Of a stretch of 64,000 nt of DNA, positions 24,001 through 35,390 are shown in pieces; positions within the stretch are counted from its first letter, which is position 1; each line of letters opens with the position of its first letter. The stretch lies in assembly GCF_000003815.2 (NCBI RefSeq), contig NW_023365775.1, positions 226,282 through 290,281 of the forward strand, in the 5' to 3' direction. The DNA is from Branchiostoma floridae. Taxonomy: Eukaryota; Chordata; Leptocardii; Amphioxiformes; Branchiostomatidae. The notes under the pieces were generated by a model, which was given only the letters and a program-made list of their open reading frames with translations, was not told the origin of the DNA and did no database searches. The translations under genes were made by a program, and so were the position numbers.

Positions 24001-27000
24001 TGCCAGAATGGACTCATCCAGATAACACCGGGCTCACTGATTGCCTGCCAATCCCCTTCGGGATGTTGACTCAGGCTACGTGATTGGTTGCCTCTTTAAT
24101 CAAGTTACTAGTATATATAGACATGTGCACATGCTGTCTTCAGGTGGGAGAGGTCAACGACCTTGAGGTTGTTGACCCTCTGGCCAGTGGAGAATTACTA
24201 AAAAAGTACCAAAATATATCATTTTGAAGTGGTTCATGCCAGAAATTATAAATGGGTCATTTGAATGAATATCTAGTGCACCTATTTACCAAAATGTAGG
24301 TCATTTGGTTACAAGACCAGGGAACAGGAGCCAAAAGCGTACGTTTTTGGTCAAACAATGGCCAAAAAATTCCAAAATTAAGCATTTTGTTGTACCGTAT
24401 GCCAAAGGTGTCAATGAATTCATGTGCGCATATGTAGACGGGACTCCTCTACCAAATTTCAGGTCATTTGGTTGTAAAATGGGGGTATAGGAGCCAAAAA
24501 ATGTCATTTCTGGGGCAAAAAATGGCAAAAAATGCCAAAATTAAGCATTTTGCTGTACCATATGCCAAAATTGTTTTTTGAATTTTGTGGGCATATGATC
24601 AAGGCACCTCTGTACCAAATTTTAGGTCATTCGGCTGTAACACCAGGGAACAGTGGGGCAAAATGTACATAAAAATTGCAAAAAACATGAATAAAATCAT
24701 TTTAAAGGAAGATATGAAAAAAATGAGAAAAACACCTGGGTATTGACCCACTCTACCCTTGTGCCAAATTTCAAGTCATTCGGTCCAGGAACGACGGAGT
24801 TGAATCAATTTGAAGATTTGACAGGAGAAAGAAAGAAACATTACGAATACAATATATTTCACCATACCTATGGTATGGCTGAAATATAAATATGCACATC
24901 GCAGTGAATGATATAAATAATATGAGGATTTCTTTGGTTCTTATTCTTTTAAGCATTACGTTGTATAAGGGAAGGATGCAATACGAACAAACATTTGTAT
25001 AAACTCACCTAGCGTGAGAATACTGGAGCCGTCAGTGTGGATGATGTCCACGAACGTTGCATCACCAGGGTCTATCCTCACCAGCGGGTCCGTGTGCTCA
25101 AAGTAAGGCTCCGCGGGATCCAAACCTAGTGGGAATTTAGTTTAACAAGTAGATGACTAAAGGATGTAAACAACAGTGTGCGAAAATTGTCCACGGAAGC
25201 ATAGTTTACCGGTTCACAACTCAAACTAGCTACATCGTTTTGTGCCCGACCAACTTATGCTTTAGTCACATATTTTGCACCGTGCCCATAGAGAAGGTTT
25301 ATAATTGTAAATATGTTTATTGCAAATTCTTGCCCGAGGGCTAATTGCAGGCACAAACAACATGTAAAATAAGGAAAATACAAAGGTGCTAGGAACTACA
25401 TTCTATGACTATATGCTATGCTTGTGTACATTATACTGGTTTTGTTGGGTTAGACCTCTTCTCTTTATGCAGTGGAAGACGAATTTACCCACATCTTTTA
25501 TAATGTGCGGGTTCTTTGATTTTAATAGTAGGGTTGATTTTTTATTGTCAGGAATAGTTGGAAAGTAAGCGTGTATTTTGGATACACTCATAGATAGTTG
25601 GTTTCTTATATCATCATAAAAATAACAATTAGTGATAAAATGACTTTCGTCTTCCACAGCATTTGAGGGGCAATATTTACAGATCCTCTCAGACACCGAC
25701 AGGGCCCCGTAGCTTCAAAGTTGTCCCGGTGGGTAATTCTCGGTGTGCTCACGACTAGCTTAGGCCTACGTTACAAAGTTTATGCCAATAAAGATGCACT
25801 AGACATGCTGTTGAATTTTTGTTCGTTTTCTGTTTTTTGTTGTCTTTGATATCGTAGTTTTCGTTCCCCAAAACTGCCCGCCCGGGCCCCTTTGTGGAAA
25901 GTTGCCTTGCGGAGTTTATCTGGTCTCGCCAAAAAGTAACACAAAAACAGTCGTTGAACTTTCAGGCAGAATCCCGTTTCCAATTGTGACAAAACCATAA
26001 GTAACTAACTAGCCAAGAAGTTTTAACTTTCACGGATTTCCTATTCATTCATTTCCGTTTGCAATGTTGGAAAAGACCTGAAATTGTACATAGAATATTT
26101 CACAGAAGTATGTGTTACATGAAGTTACCTGAGATCCTACCGAGACTGCCCAGTCCATGCCCCACGTACCCCGCGGTATGGGCGCCCAGACTGTGTCCGA
26201 TTATGTGCATCTGTGTCCAGTCCGCCCCGGTCTGCAGATCATAGGAAAATTATTCCTTTTTTTTATTGATTCAGGCAACATGTTTTCATTCATTGAAGTT
26301 ATCGCCGACATAACATTCGTTTGTTCGTATTCAAGATGTTTCGGACTAAAATGATATTTTACATTGCTTTCTGCTTTTTAAACTATTTGGCATGAGATAG
26401 AATAGAATGAAATGAAATGAAATAGAGCAGAATAGAATAGAATGGAATGGAATGGAATGGAATAGAAGAGAAGATAACAGAATGTTACCCTGTTGTTGAG
26501 GTAGCGGATGAGTCTCTCCGTCTCGGCGGCCACGACCCGTGTGTTAGCGGCCGCCTGTGTGTATGGAGGGGTGGCTCCGTTCTTCCAGTCGACAACGATC
26601 ACGTTATAGTCGCCCTGAAAAGCAAGAAGGTAACGTCAAAATTTGCCTTCCTTGCAAATGTCTCTGGCAGGGATCATCAATGTAAACTAGCAACAGATTA
26701 TGTGTCTTTTTGCCGATATCGATGCAAGTGCGGGCATTACTGATGTTCGCCTGCACTAGTCCTGCCCTGCGCACATTGTTTTAAACATACATACATATTC
26801 ATACTTGATTTCAACAAGTTGAAGCATTCAGAAAGTTAACATTGTCTTATTTAGATTATTTATGGCATACACACTGATGCATGTATGTTAATCCCGAAGT
26901 AATTGCTACTGAAACATAAACAGTAACATATTTCAATATATATGATGTAAATTATAGATCTTAGAAATATAGATCACTACAACATTGCCAGATAAATTTT

Positions 27001-27563
27001 TCAACTTACATATACTGACTCAAAAACGGCCTTTCCAAATCTTACCATCGTTATTTTTTCCTCACCTCCTTCAGAAGTTCGTCTGTCAAGTTGTAGATCC
27101 ACGCTTTGTTCCCATCATTCCGAAATCCGTGTATGATGATTTTCGTCTTTCTCCCTCCGTCAAAGGTGGAATTTTCCAGAAGATCGTCCCTTCCGGCCTG
27201 CAGTGTCTGTCTCTCCCCTGCTGTCGAGTTATCTCTGGTGAAGAGTCCGAAAGATGTACCCACGTCCGTTGGACTTTGTGGCAGGAGCGACAGGGGGCGC
27301 TGTACACTAAAGAAAGGCGGAGTATTGGAGAAGCAGCCAAGGTCGTCGTAACATACCTCAAGGACACCTGAAAAATGTCAAAATGTCAGTTAATTTACGT
27401 TTACAGACAATAAGCTACGGATTTTTTTACTAGATACCCTACTTGATATCGTCGCTAATGTGAGTCATAGTTTAACATTACCTTGAGCGGCCACAGTTGC
27501 AGTCGATACCATAGTTATCAGCACCGTCCACTTCCAGAACCCGGATGTACACGGACCCGTCAT
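19263..27563 (-). CDS. Gene 2: secreted pancreatic-lipase-family protein with Cys-rich C-terminal extension
   Basis: Model join(27563-27482, 27367-27066, 26614-26489, 26231-26129, 25125-25009, 23060-22941, 22350-22251, 21704-21574, 21053-20894, 20223-20138, 19432-19263), 498 residues plus stop; all junctions keep frame. Residues 1-27 are a signal peptide. The alpha/beta-hydrolase domain starts with [10 protein letters not shown] and has [15 protein letters not shown], the nucleophile elbow GHSLG (Ser184), LDPAEPYF (Asp207), lid cysteines 267 and 291 with 23 residues between, and CSHSRA (His293). Spacing between triad residues is within two residues of pancreatic lipase, so the enzyme should hydrolyse ester lipids; substrate is unknown. 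From about residue 361 there is no recognisable PLAT domain; instead a Cys-rich segment with several N-x-S/T sites and a hydrophobic end ([16 protein letters not shown]) that could be a membrane or GPI signal. Confidence 0.88.
19865..20040. mobile_element. Inverted-repeat element (MITE), 176 bp
   Basis: Terminal repeats aatctccaagcagatcctac and complement, with the arms continuing as ggtgccataagatagtatca. Lies in the last intron of the lipase gene. Same terminal motif as elements at 28664 and 31717. Confidence 0.8.
21574..21704 (-). CDS. Gene 2 exon 9: end of hydrolase domain
   Basis: Encodes [31 protein letters not shown] and DRDPFC, aligning with the KCFPC...MGHYAD...FYLDT segment closing the catalytic domain in this family. 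Phase 2 in, phase 1 out. Confidence 0.85.
22251..23060 (-). CDS. Gene 2 exons 7-8: lid loop and catalytic His
   Basis: Exon 7 (23060-22941) encodes [18 protein letters not shown] and PGCGTG. Exon 8 (22350-22251) encodes [12 protein letters not shown] and FTAYPCS. Together they give the disulphide-bounded lid (23 residues between cysteines, as in pancreatic lipase) and the catalytic His. The donor of exon 7 directly abuts a hairpin element. Confidence 0.88.
22398..22470. repeat. (TG)n microsatellite
   Basis: Nearly pure TG/GT tract with a TTTG interruption, inside a lipase intron. Open frames across it on both strands are simple-sequence artefacts. Confidence 0.95.
22812..22936. mobile_element. 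Hairpin element abutting a lipase splice donor
   Basis: Arms agcgtttttgtaatagaagc and its near complement gcttctatccaaaaagcgct, extended outward by gatatac..gatgcgctc and a near complement. The element ends within about five bases of the exon 7 donor at 22940. Confidence 0.7.
23229..24890. mobile_element. Dispersed DNA element with nested minisatellite
   Basis: Both ends match the element at 47040-47850: left 'gcatatttcagccatctccc', right 'gaaagaaacattacgaat' followed by the complement of tatatttcagccat. The internal caaatttcaggtcatt.ggttgtaaaa unit is repeated. The segment 23300-24150 is extra relative to the other copy. Confidence 0.75.
23400..24020. repeat. Minisatellite, ~124-136 bp unit
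   Basis: The motif gcaagaatggactctt or a variant recurs near 23413, 23615, 23739, 23875 and 24006, each followed by cca.tgtaaa.ttgcaaa and a cagtccaaaaata-like block. Same family as 7600-8010. Confidence 0.75.
25009..25125 (-). CDS. Gene 2 exon 6: catalytic Asp
   Basis: Encodes [19 protein letters not shown] then [13 protein letters not shown]; the Asp of LDPA is the triad acid. Phase 1-1. Confidence 0.92.
25400..25730 (-). mobile_element. Truncated non-LTR retrotransposon 3' end
   Basis: The minus strand encodes [26 protein letters not shown] and IRNQL, matching the CxxC...H....C segment at the C terminus of many non-LTR retrotransposon reverse transcriptase ORFs. No upstream RT domain is present, so it is a dead 5'-truncated copy in a lipase intron. 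Confidence 0.65.
26129..26231 (-). CDS. Gene 2 exon 5: nucleophile elbow
   Basis: Encodes [16 protein letters not shown]; the Ser of GHSLG is the catalytic nucleophile. Phase 0 in, phase 1 out. Confidence 0.92.
26395..26470. repeat. GAATR pentanucleotide array
   Basis: Repeated gaatg/gaata/gaaat units immediately beside lipase exon 4. Confidence 0.9.
26489..26614 (-). CDS. Gene 2 exon 4: VIVVDW strand
   Basis: 126 nt, phase 0-0, encodes [20 protein letters not shown] and [14 protein letters not shown], matching the strand and helix before the nucleophile elbow. A pentanucleotide GAATR array (26395-26470) abuts the donor side in the intron. Confidence 0.88.
27066..27367 (-). CDS. Gene 2 exon 3: N-terminal lipase region
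   Basis: Encodes [37 protein letters not shown] and KTKIIIHGF...DELLKE, all typical of the N-terminal region of pancreatic-type lipases; the HGF loop contributes to the oxyanion hole. Confidence 0.9.
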
Positions 27564-27581
27564 GGTGACGGCGTACACAAC
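27482..27581 (-). CDS. Gene 2 exon 2: end of 5'UTR and signal peptide
   Basis: Acceptor ...tacttag/GTTGTG, ATG at 27563-27561, donor CAAG/GTAATG, phase 1. Peptide [12 protein letters not shown]... ends ATVAAQ. Homologous to leader exons at 7224 and 46874, including the UTR part. Confidence 0.88.
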
Positions 27582-27599
27582 CTAAGTACAAACAAGTAA

Positions 27600-28660
27600 A
27601 GCAACTAATTAGTTACTTAAGCAACTTAGTCAGTGGCACTTGTTTTAAACAAGGCGTTATACCCTAACTATGGAGTGATATGTAAAGGAGCTGAAGACAA
27701 TTTAAGTAGTGCAGTGGGAAAAGAATGTATGAAAAGGCCATTGACAAACAAAGTTCATGTACATAAGTCGATCATAGCTACCATTTTTGAGTACAGGATA
27801 TGATGTTTTATTTGCATTGTTGGAAGGGCCGGATCCCAAGTGTTGGAATGTTCGATACGGAAACCACCTTTCCTGTCTACGGTGGAATTGTGCATTCTCT
27901 CATATAACTGTTTGTTTCTATGTACAACTTGACACTAAGGGCCCTACCTGAACACTATCACTGATAGTAAAAAATAAAGATACTAGTGTGGACTAGTACA
28001 AAATATGACCTACTACAGCACATCCATTTCAAAATAACTCAGCATTTATACTATACATTTTAATAGACGACACCTTGGATTACAACTGATGAAAAATTGA
28101 GTAAGGAACAAAAATCACCTTGGTGTTTTTAGCAGCTCAAATGCAGCGAAATCTAAATCTGAGCACAAGTGCATGAATATATCTTAGCGCTCTATGATTT
28201 TGCATCGTTAAATTGACCAACCACGAGAATTTATCAGTCTCAATTAATTAGAGAAAACGATCAGAAAATAAATAACGTACATCTTATTTGCCAAACCGGC
28301 CCTTGCTAATATATGTACTCAGCAAATGAATTTGTTAATGATCTCATCAAAAGGTACACATTACCATTTCTCACAAGTTCCACTAGATGACATAATATAA
28401 AACGGATCAAAACACTTCACAGTCTAAAACGTGACCTTTTGACCCGTGTTTTACGCTGCCGCCATATTGTTATGTACCCGATTAACCACAACAGTGTCGT
28501 ACCCTGAAATCTTAAACTTTAGCTATACCAAAAAGGGTTAAAACCGTGTAAATTTTAAAATATTTCGCGCTACTCAAGAGAAACAGCTAAAAAATATACA
28601 AATAGGCTAAGCAACGGTTCAACTTGGAATAGGTTTCAAGACTTTTTGAGTAAGTTCAGA
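27600..28660. other. Lipase 5' intron stretch, no gene seen
   Basis: Intron between the leader exon and non-coding exon 1. No recognisable repeat or exon apart from the inverted-repeat element that follows at 28664. Confidence 0.4.
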
Positions 28661-28663
28661 GGT

Positions 28664-28839
28664 TACTCTCCAAGCAGAGGTTAGGCTCTGGCTATTTTTA
28701 ACGCTTTTTTAGTCGTTTTCATCGGGCTTTCTATTTTGTATTTTCTCTTGCTGTGACCGGCCACAAAATAGAAAGCCCGATAAAAACGACTAAAAAAGCG
28801 TTAAAAAACAGCCGGAGCCTAACCTCTGCTTGGAGAGTA
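28664..28839. mobile_element. Inverted-repeat element (MITE), 176 bp
   Basis: Terminal repeats tactctccaagcagaggtta and complement, with arms continuing through aacgcttttttagtcgtttt; the fold is nearly perfect. Flanks show cagaggtt and cagaagtt, a likely 8-bp target duplication with one mismatch. In the 5' intron of the lipase gene. Confidence 0.85.
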
Positions 28840-28951
28840 CAGAAGTTTGAATTGTTCCCTAAATATGACTTTTTTTTCTATTTCTAGCTTAAGAAAGGAT
28901 TCCAAACGCGTCAGGTATTACAAGACAGAATGAAATGCATGTGGTACTTAC

Positions 28952-29028
28952 AAGTATGTTTTGTTGTTGACGCAGTCGGCTCTGTCACATAGGTGGCTAC
29001 TCTCCAACTGTACAGACGAGCTTGGTGT
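28952..29028 (-). other. Gene 2 non-coding first exon (5'UTR)
   Basis: Donor CATACTT/GTAAGT. The start is inferred from TATA position. Homologous to 10084-10158 along its whole length. Confidence 0.7.
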
Positions 29029-29216
29029 TTAGCATATCAACGTATCAACACACATATATATAGCAGCCTATTGATAGCGCAAACGTCACCCAATCGTCTA
29101 TTGTAGTAATAATTTGTCCAATCACAACCGTCAGATTCAGAAATATATCGTTACACCCACTGATCACGCCACACCACGGCTTTGTCACACCACCGCTCAT
29201 TATTAACGAAAGGAAT
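29029..29216 (-). promoter_or_regulatory. Gene 2 (lipase) core and proximal promoter
   Basis: TATA box at 29054-29061, inverted CCAAT box at 29118-29122, and the same ordered blocks as the gene 1 promoter up to ctcattatta.cgaa. The minus-strand GTTAATAAT resembles an HNF1 half site but is not conserved in the gene 1 copy. Confidence 0.7.
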
Positions 29217-29379
29217 TGACTGTTTTGACGGGCTTCATATTGATGGTGTCCGGACCCTTCCGGGGTCCGGACCCGATATTTATTAAATTTAGACAGGAGG
29301 AGGGCAAGTTACCCTAGGTCCCAAAAAAATAGGAGTTCAAGGACCCTCTATGAATACACATACGCACACAGATATACAC

Positions 29380-29381
29380 TT

Positions 29382-29430
<49 letters not shown>

Positions 29431-29665
29431 GACACACGCACACACATACAGACACAAGCATAGACACACACAGGGACAGAGAAAGAGATACGCACACACT
29501 CATACACACACACAAACACACACACACACTTACAGACACACACACACACACAAACATACACTTACACACACACACACACACGCACACACACAAACGCACA
29601 CGCACACACACGAACACACATACCCAAAGACATACGCACACACAACAAACAAACAAACACTGCAT
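29380..29665. repeat. (CA)n microsatellite, interrupted
   Basis: Almost 300 bp of CA-rich sequence with CATA, CGCA and GACA interruptions. Confidence 0.95.
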
Positions 29666-29699
29666 CCAGTGACCATTCACAAACACTGGTATAACACAA

Positions 29700-30950
29700 G
29701 GGGTAACACTGCGTGCCATTATAGTCGCATCTCTAACATCTATTATCATAATACCGGTACGTTTACGACGATTTCTCTAGCCATACTGATTTGACAAATT
29801 GTCAACGCATCATTTTCTCCAGTTACATGTTGCTGTTATAGCTTACCCTTGTCACTTCTTCTGTGTAACTTTTCTGCCACTCTTGTTTTGCTAAAAGCGT
29901 AATATCGTAATTGTAACACGCCGCGGAATTACACGGCGAACGGGCGCGTGGTTGGGAGGGGGTACAAAATACCGGCCGGAAGAAACTCGGCACAATTAAC
30001 TGTCGCTATGTACCTTAGTTTATACATCCTCCATGTTCCTTCATTTTCTGTTAGTAAATGCATAAAACATAAACCTGCATGAGCATGCAAAATGTCATGA
30101 GAAAACGGACGTATACTGTCAAGAATTTTCATTTAACTTTTGTCTGTCACAACCGCTGTGACGTAACACTTTACTGCTAGCGTAGATATAAAAAATGGCG
30201 GGAAAATGGCTGCGTACGTTCAATTTTGCCCATTCAGTCGTAGATCCGGGCTATTATGCAACGGTTCTTCACACTTTTACATGAGTTGTAGGTCACCAAC
30301 AGAAATCCAAGATTGCTGTTGAATCATGTTCGTCTTGTGCCGTGAGCATGTGTAATTATGATCTACAAATCTGGCAATGAATGTTACGGTGTGTTCGTCC
30401 CACGACGAGCTGCCTGTCCCGATAAAGATACTGAAAACTTTTCGCCTTGTTGTCTTCGAATGCATTGTAATCGATGCTTTGTAAGTGATGCATTGGACAC
30501 CTGGATGTCTGAACTGTGCATACCTCAGAAATAACTATTGTTGCATGTGTAGATCTCTTTAAATTGCATTATTTTTTATCGGCCGGTATAAGTCTTATGG
30601 CCGGTATTATGCCAATGCACGTTACATCAAATGAGCTTTTGTCAACGTACTTTACCTAAGTGCTGTTCTCATTCAAAACTCAAGTCTCCTTTACAAGGAA
30701 GGTTATTTATGCCCCTTCCCACAAAACAAGGAAAATCACTGTAGTAAGCTCGAGGCGGAGATAACACATTAAGGTAGTGGTGACTGACAGAACAAGCATT
30801 AAAATACTTTCAAACAAAGGAGAACATTTCAAAAAGCCGAGATCTTCGGCTGTCGTAACAAGAAAAAAACTATTATGACAAGTCATGATATAGAGTGAAG
30901 TTCAGTTCAGTGAAAGAGTTAAAGAAGTCTTTTCAAATCTACAAAGGGAC
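29700..30950. other. Intergenic stretch, no gene seen
   Basis: No exon with credible splice sites. An ATG near 30195 opens only 29 codons. Confidence 0.4.
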
Positions 30951-30954
30951 GGTG

Positions 30955-32340
30955 ATTTGATTTTACGTCTCATTATGTGCCATGTGGCTTCGTGATAGAC
31001 AATACCTTTCAACTTTCAATTCAAGCTCACTGACTCAGAAACAATGTCTAATTACCGGTGTCAAGGGTTAACCATTCTCAGCTGCCATTTGTGTATGAAC
31101 GATTTAGTGGACTTTTTTGACGTTTTATGACGCTTTGGATCCTAAATATTTTAATATCATTCGTAATACGTCTGCATTGTTTCAAGCTCTTGATACTTCT
31201 TCTCACTAATTAACTTAATAACATACTATGAATATTTTGGGCACTAATTACAAGCAATGGCCTCTAGGATGCACCTGGAGGGACCGTCTCAAAATATCTT
31301 TTATTTTCTAAAATGTATTTATTTCGCTTGCCAATTCTTTTCTTAACATATTGATGACAGCTATGTTGACACCACAAGTACATAGACGTTTCTATAATAC
31401 TCTCGTAACTAATAAAAAAATTCAATTCCAACATATAATTTCATTGTCTATACCATTACATACGCATTACGATAAGAACACACAGTGAACTTTATCCGTG
31501 TGATATCTATCCCCAACCTTGTTACAAGTGGCTTGAAACCTCCCATTGTTATCCATGACAACAGATAGCCGAAGGCTTGATAGATGTCCGTCTATTTTGG
31601 TGACACTCCTCTAGGCTATTCATGATTACCGGACCAAGTGTTACCAGCGTACGTCACTTGTTTCAGGTGGAAGATTGCGCAACATTAGAGTCAAACAGCA
31701 AAACGTGCGTTCGTTGTAATCTCCAACCAGATCCACGGTGCGTAATGTAACGTTATAGTATCAAGCTTACCGTTTGACTCCCTTAGCCGGCTATACTCCC
31801 TGGCCAGCTTTGATACTATCTTATCTTATGGCACCGTAGGATCTGCTTGGAGATTACGTTCGTTGACCTTAACAGAACTGTGACTAAATCTAAACTATTA
31901 AACCACAAATGCGGTTAGATTAATCATTAGTAAGATAACATTGTATATAATGGACAATTGCTCACAGACCACTTCACAAAAATATACGTGTTAGTTAGAA
32001 ACATGGAAAGGGTCAAGGTCGAAGAACACAGTACATGTATCTGTGTACATTATTATGGTAGTTCAGGACTACAGTAGTAGTATGACACAACACGGTTACT
32101 ATAGGGCATCTATGCCTTTAATAGAGAAATAAGTCAATATTAATACTACATATGAATTGGATCATGATTTTTTTTGGTCTGCGTCAACTTGTGCCCTATT
32201 ATCCTTACCCAAACTACTGTGTGTTGACTGCAGTTCACATGCCATTCGCTAAGTGTCATACAAAAAACATGTACATGGCGTCCAAAGAGAACGAGCCGGC
32301 AACATTTACATCACATTCATGTTGTTGATTGTACCCTAAA
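30955..32340 (+). repeat. ~1.3 kb interspersed repeat, copy 5
   Basis: Same landmarks and orientation as the copies at 11.5-17 kb: 'ttaccggtgtcaagggttaa', ggaccgtctcaaaata, gcgttcgttg, gacctta and ctgcagttcacatg. It is interrupted by a MITE at 31717. A further fragment (ctgcagttcacatg at 33605) follows. Confidence 0.7.
31717..31856. mobile_element. Inverted-repeat element (MITE), 140 bp, with target duplication
   Basis: Ends taatctccaaccagatcc and complement. It interrupts the repeat motif gcgttcgttgacctta; cgttcgttg is present on both sides (31708-31716 and 31857-31865), while uninterrupted copies elsewhere carry it once. This gives a 7-9 bp target duplication depending on where the termini are drawn. 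Confidence 0.88.
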
Positions 32341-32919
32341 AACTCAAACACGCCTTTCTTGTGCATTTTTTTTTGCCTGTGGATTTTAATGGACAAAAAC
32401 CTACATTCAGTTACATTAATTAGTATTCAGGTGAGGGGGGTAGCATATCTTTGGCGTCGGCATTGAAATATCCCAGCCGCTTTAAGCTTGTTTTTCAATG
32501 TACAAAATTACTTGAAAACGAAAGTCTCTGTTTATTACACCCAAGTCTTCTCAATATTCATGTTAGGGTGATCTGGACCGCGTTTTTTTTAATATAAAAC
32601 AAACTCTTTTTTTTCTGTGCCACACTTTAAATTTTGAATATTTGATATGATATCCAAACCGACCAGCCACAGACTGGGTTGCAAAAGAGGGCTTCAAACA
32701 CCTTAGGTTTGGTACGTGGATCTTTCCAAAGTTGTAAATTGTACGGCTTTATTCAAGTATACTCTAAATGTGTGCATAAATTCAATATCAAGAAATCTCA
32801 AAGCTATACATGCACAAAGCACATGTTAGATGACGATTGCGACAGTCTTAGAACATGAGTATTTCTCAGCGATCTTCAAAGTCAATAGTAGTTACCTTTG
32901 CCCAAATGGCAATGTTATG

Positions 32920-33260
32920 TTTAAGGCTTGTACGTCTGTCTGTCTGTCTGTCTGTGTGTGAACAGCATAGCTCAAGAAACCTTGGATGGATCCTAATGAT
33001 ATTTGGTAGGTCTGTATGGGTCGGAAAAATAAGGGTCAAGTTCGAAACGGGACCCCTAGCTGTTTTCGAAGGTACTGCAGCGGAACATCCATTTTTTTTA
33101 AATATCTCGTGTTCTGGAATGCTGTGTTCGTCATTTTTGGGTGGTAGATAGCCATTGGGGCAGAATGCAAGTGCTGTGAGTTTGCCCCCCTAGCGGCTTT
33201 TTTGGAACTGGAGGCGCCGGTTACCTTTCAAACTTTGGACAAGAATAACTTTTAATATGG
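32920..33260. repeat. Possible dispersed repeat with TCTG run
   Basis: A (TCTG)n run at 32933-32955 precedes a stretch with the words ggatggatcctaatgatatttgg. A possibly related stretch (atggattttcatgatatttgg) lies at 43205. No frame retained. Confidence 0.35.
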
Positions 33261-34069
33261 TTTTTGGTAATGTTTTGTTTATAAAGAAGTGCTTTACAGC
33301 CACATCCAACCACAAGTATTATTATAATTCAAAACAATCCCATTCACTTTGCATATTTCCAACCCACTCTGTCCTCGGTAACCATTTTTTCTCAGTCGCT
33401 TGATCTAGTGGTTGGTGAATACAGGTTTGACTGTAACAAAAGACGTCAAAACTGCAGATTATCATGTGCACAACAGTGCCTAATGGTAAAGAAAAGGGTC
33501 GTTTTTGTCTTTCTGAATTTAGTTATTATGTTTCCTCGTTAGATTTACTGAATGATTGGCATAAATCCGACTCCAAATGCTGTTATCGACTAATAAAATG
33601 CATTGACTGCAGTTCACATGATCTTCGCTGAGCGCCACAAAAAAGGCTTAAGTAGAGAGCAAGTCGGCAACATTTAGTTCATCACCACAATTTTTAGTGA
33701 TTCTACATTGTCAAGTATAATTTTCTTGTTCCCCCTCCAATAAACGTTTAAGTATTGGTACAGCTTCAGAGACTTAACGATGTAATTCCCTATAGGCGGG
33801 GTAGGGGGCGTCGTGCCATCTGTTGCGGCAGTAATCAAACTTGACTGATTGTTCTCTTTGATGCAGGTAAATACTTCTTTAAGAAGGCTCTATTTAACAT
33901 GTACGTGCCCTGCTTACAATCTAAGACTCCAAAGAAATCCTAACATTGTAGAGAAATAAATCTACCGATCTAGAAAGTATGATGAGAAAGTAAGACAACG
34001 CTGGAATTTTCTGTGACCTCACTTTTTATTCCCCACCCTATGAAGTATTATATGCGTAATAATAACGTA

Positions 34070-34096
34070 TAAATGTGTGTGTGTTTGTGTGTGTGT

Positions 34097-34138
<42 letters not shown>

Positions 34139-34272
34139 ATGTGTGTGTGTGTGTGTGAGTGTGTGTGTGTGTGTGTGTGCATGTGTGTGTGAGTGTGTGT
34201 GTGTGAGTGTGTGTGTGTGTGTGCATGTGTGTGTGAGTGTGTGTGAGTGTGTGTGTGTGTGTGTGTGCTTGT
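34070..34272. repeat. (TG)n microsatellite
   Basis: About 200 bp of TG with GAG and CA interruptions. Confidence 0.97.
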
Positions 34273-34279
34273 AGGTGTT

Positions 34280-35100
34280 GTCATCGCAGTATACACCAAG
34301 TTATTGATTTGTTTTTCTATTTTAGACGATGTTGATTCGGTTACATATGAATCAAACTCTTAAAGCGATTAATGATTTGGTGTCAGCGTTGGTGAAATTT
34401 TGTCTTCTGAATGTGAGTGGTCTGAAAAGGTGACTTCATACAGAGGTATGATATGCCAAACTAAATATTCTTCGCATTTTCCTTTCTATCTCTTTCATCG
34501 AATTAAGGTAAAATATAATTGTCAAACAATTATGCAAGATAGATGTTTCCACATTAAGTGAAATATCTACAAATGCAGGCACAACTTATAGTTTGTTTAG
34601 GTGTGGCGGATACAACTTAAACTTTGTAACTAAAATCGTCACCTACATTGTTATTAAGGGTCAGACAAGTTAGCTTCTTCAACCAAATATCTCTGATTTA
34701 CAACAAAGACGATTATATGAACGGATTTCAAGCCCTCGCACTAATTTTAATTTTTTATTACAATCATGAGTATTGATCTAAGCTCATCCTCAAGGATATG
34801 TAATACTTAACATGCATTCTATAGGCAATCTGATCTAAAACCATAGACTTTTACAGCAATTTGGAAGGATTATGTAAACAAGGCAAACTTCACCCTCTAA
34901 TACACTGAACGATATTTTCCATATACTATTAGCATTCCAACCCCTTTGTTCTCCCAGATACTACGGCACGTCCTTTTTAGTTTAACCCTAAAGACTAAAT
35001 GGTTTATAGCACTATATACAATTTTCGATTATACACTAGATGCAGAAAAGGTTAGCCTTGTAGTATGTGTTTGGTAAATAGTCGTTGCCATACATTGTAA
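34280..35100. other. Intergenic stretch, no gene seen
   Basis: No supported exon on either strand. Confidence 0.4.
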
Positions 35101-35107
35101 AATTGCA

Positions 35108-35113
35108 TTTATT
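35108..35113 (-). promoter_or_regulatory. Candidate poly(A) signal of gene 3
   Basis: AATAAA on the minus strand, about 280 bp beyond the gene 3 stop codon. Confidence 0.5.
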
Positions 35114-35390
35114 CATGTCCTACCGAACCGAAAGGGGAGGCGGTAAGATTTAATAGGGCAGAGACAGACTTTGTAATAATCTTATAATGATTTTGTTTTA
35201 AGCTTAGATGCATATTAAAGCCGACACATTGCGTAAAGGGCATTTTCTTTAAGATCACACCAGCATATTGCTTACTCAATACATTACCCTTGTCACAGTA
35301 CGCTGGTGCTGATTATGAAGAAAGTGTTCTTTGAACGGTAGAAATTGTTGATGCCTGTGTTATTCTTCGGCGACCGGGAATCAGGCTGAA

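Noticed and set aside
29337-29749. Cys/Val-rich open frames across the CA tract, and His/Thr-rich ones across the TG tract at 34038-34299
   Set aside because: Pure simple-sequence translation.
30194-30283. ATG in good context with a 29-codon frame
   Set aside because: Too short, no homology, no splice support.
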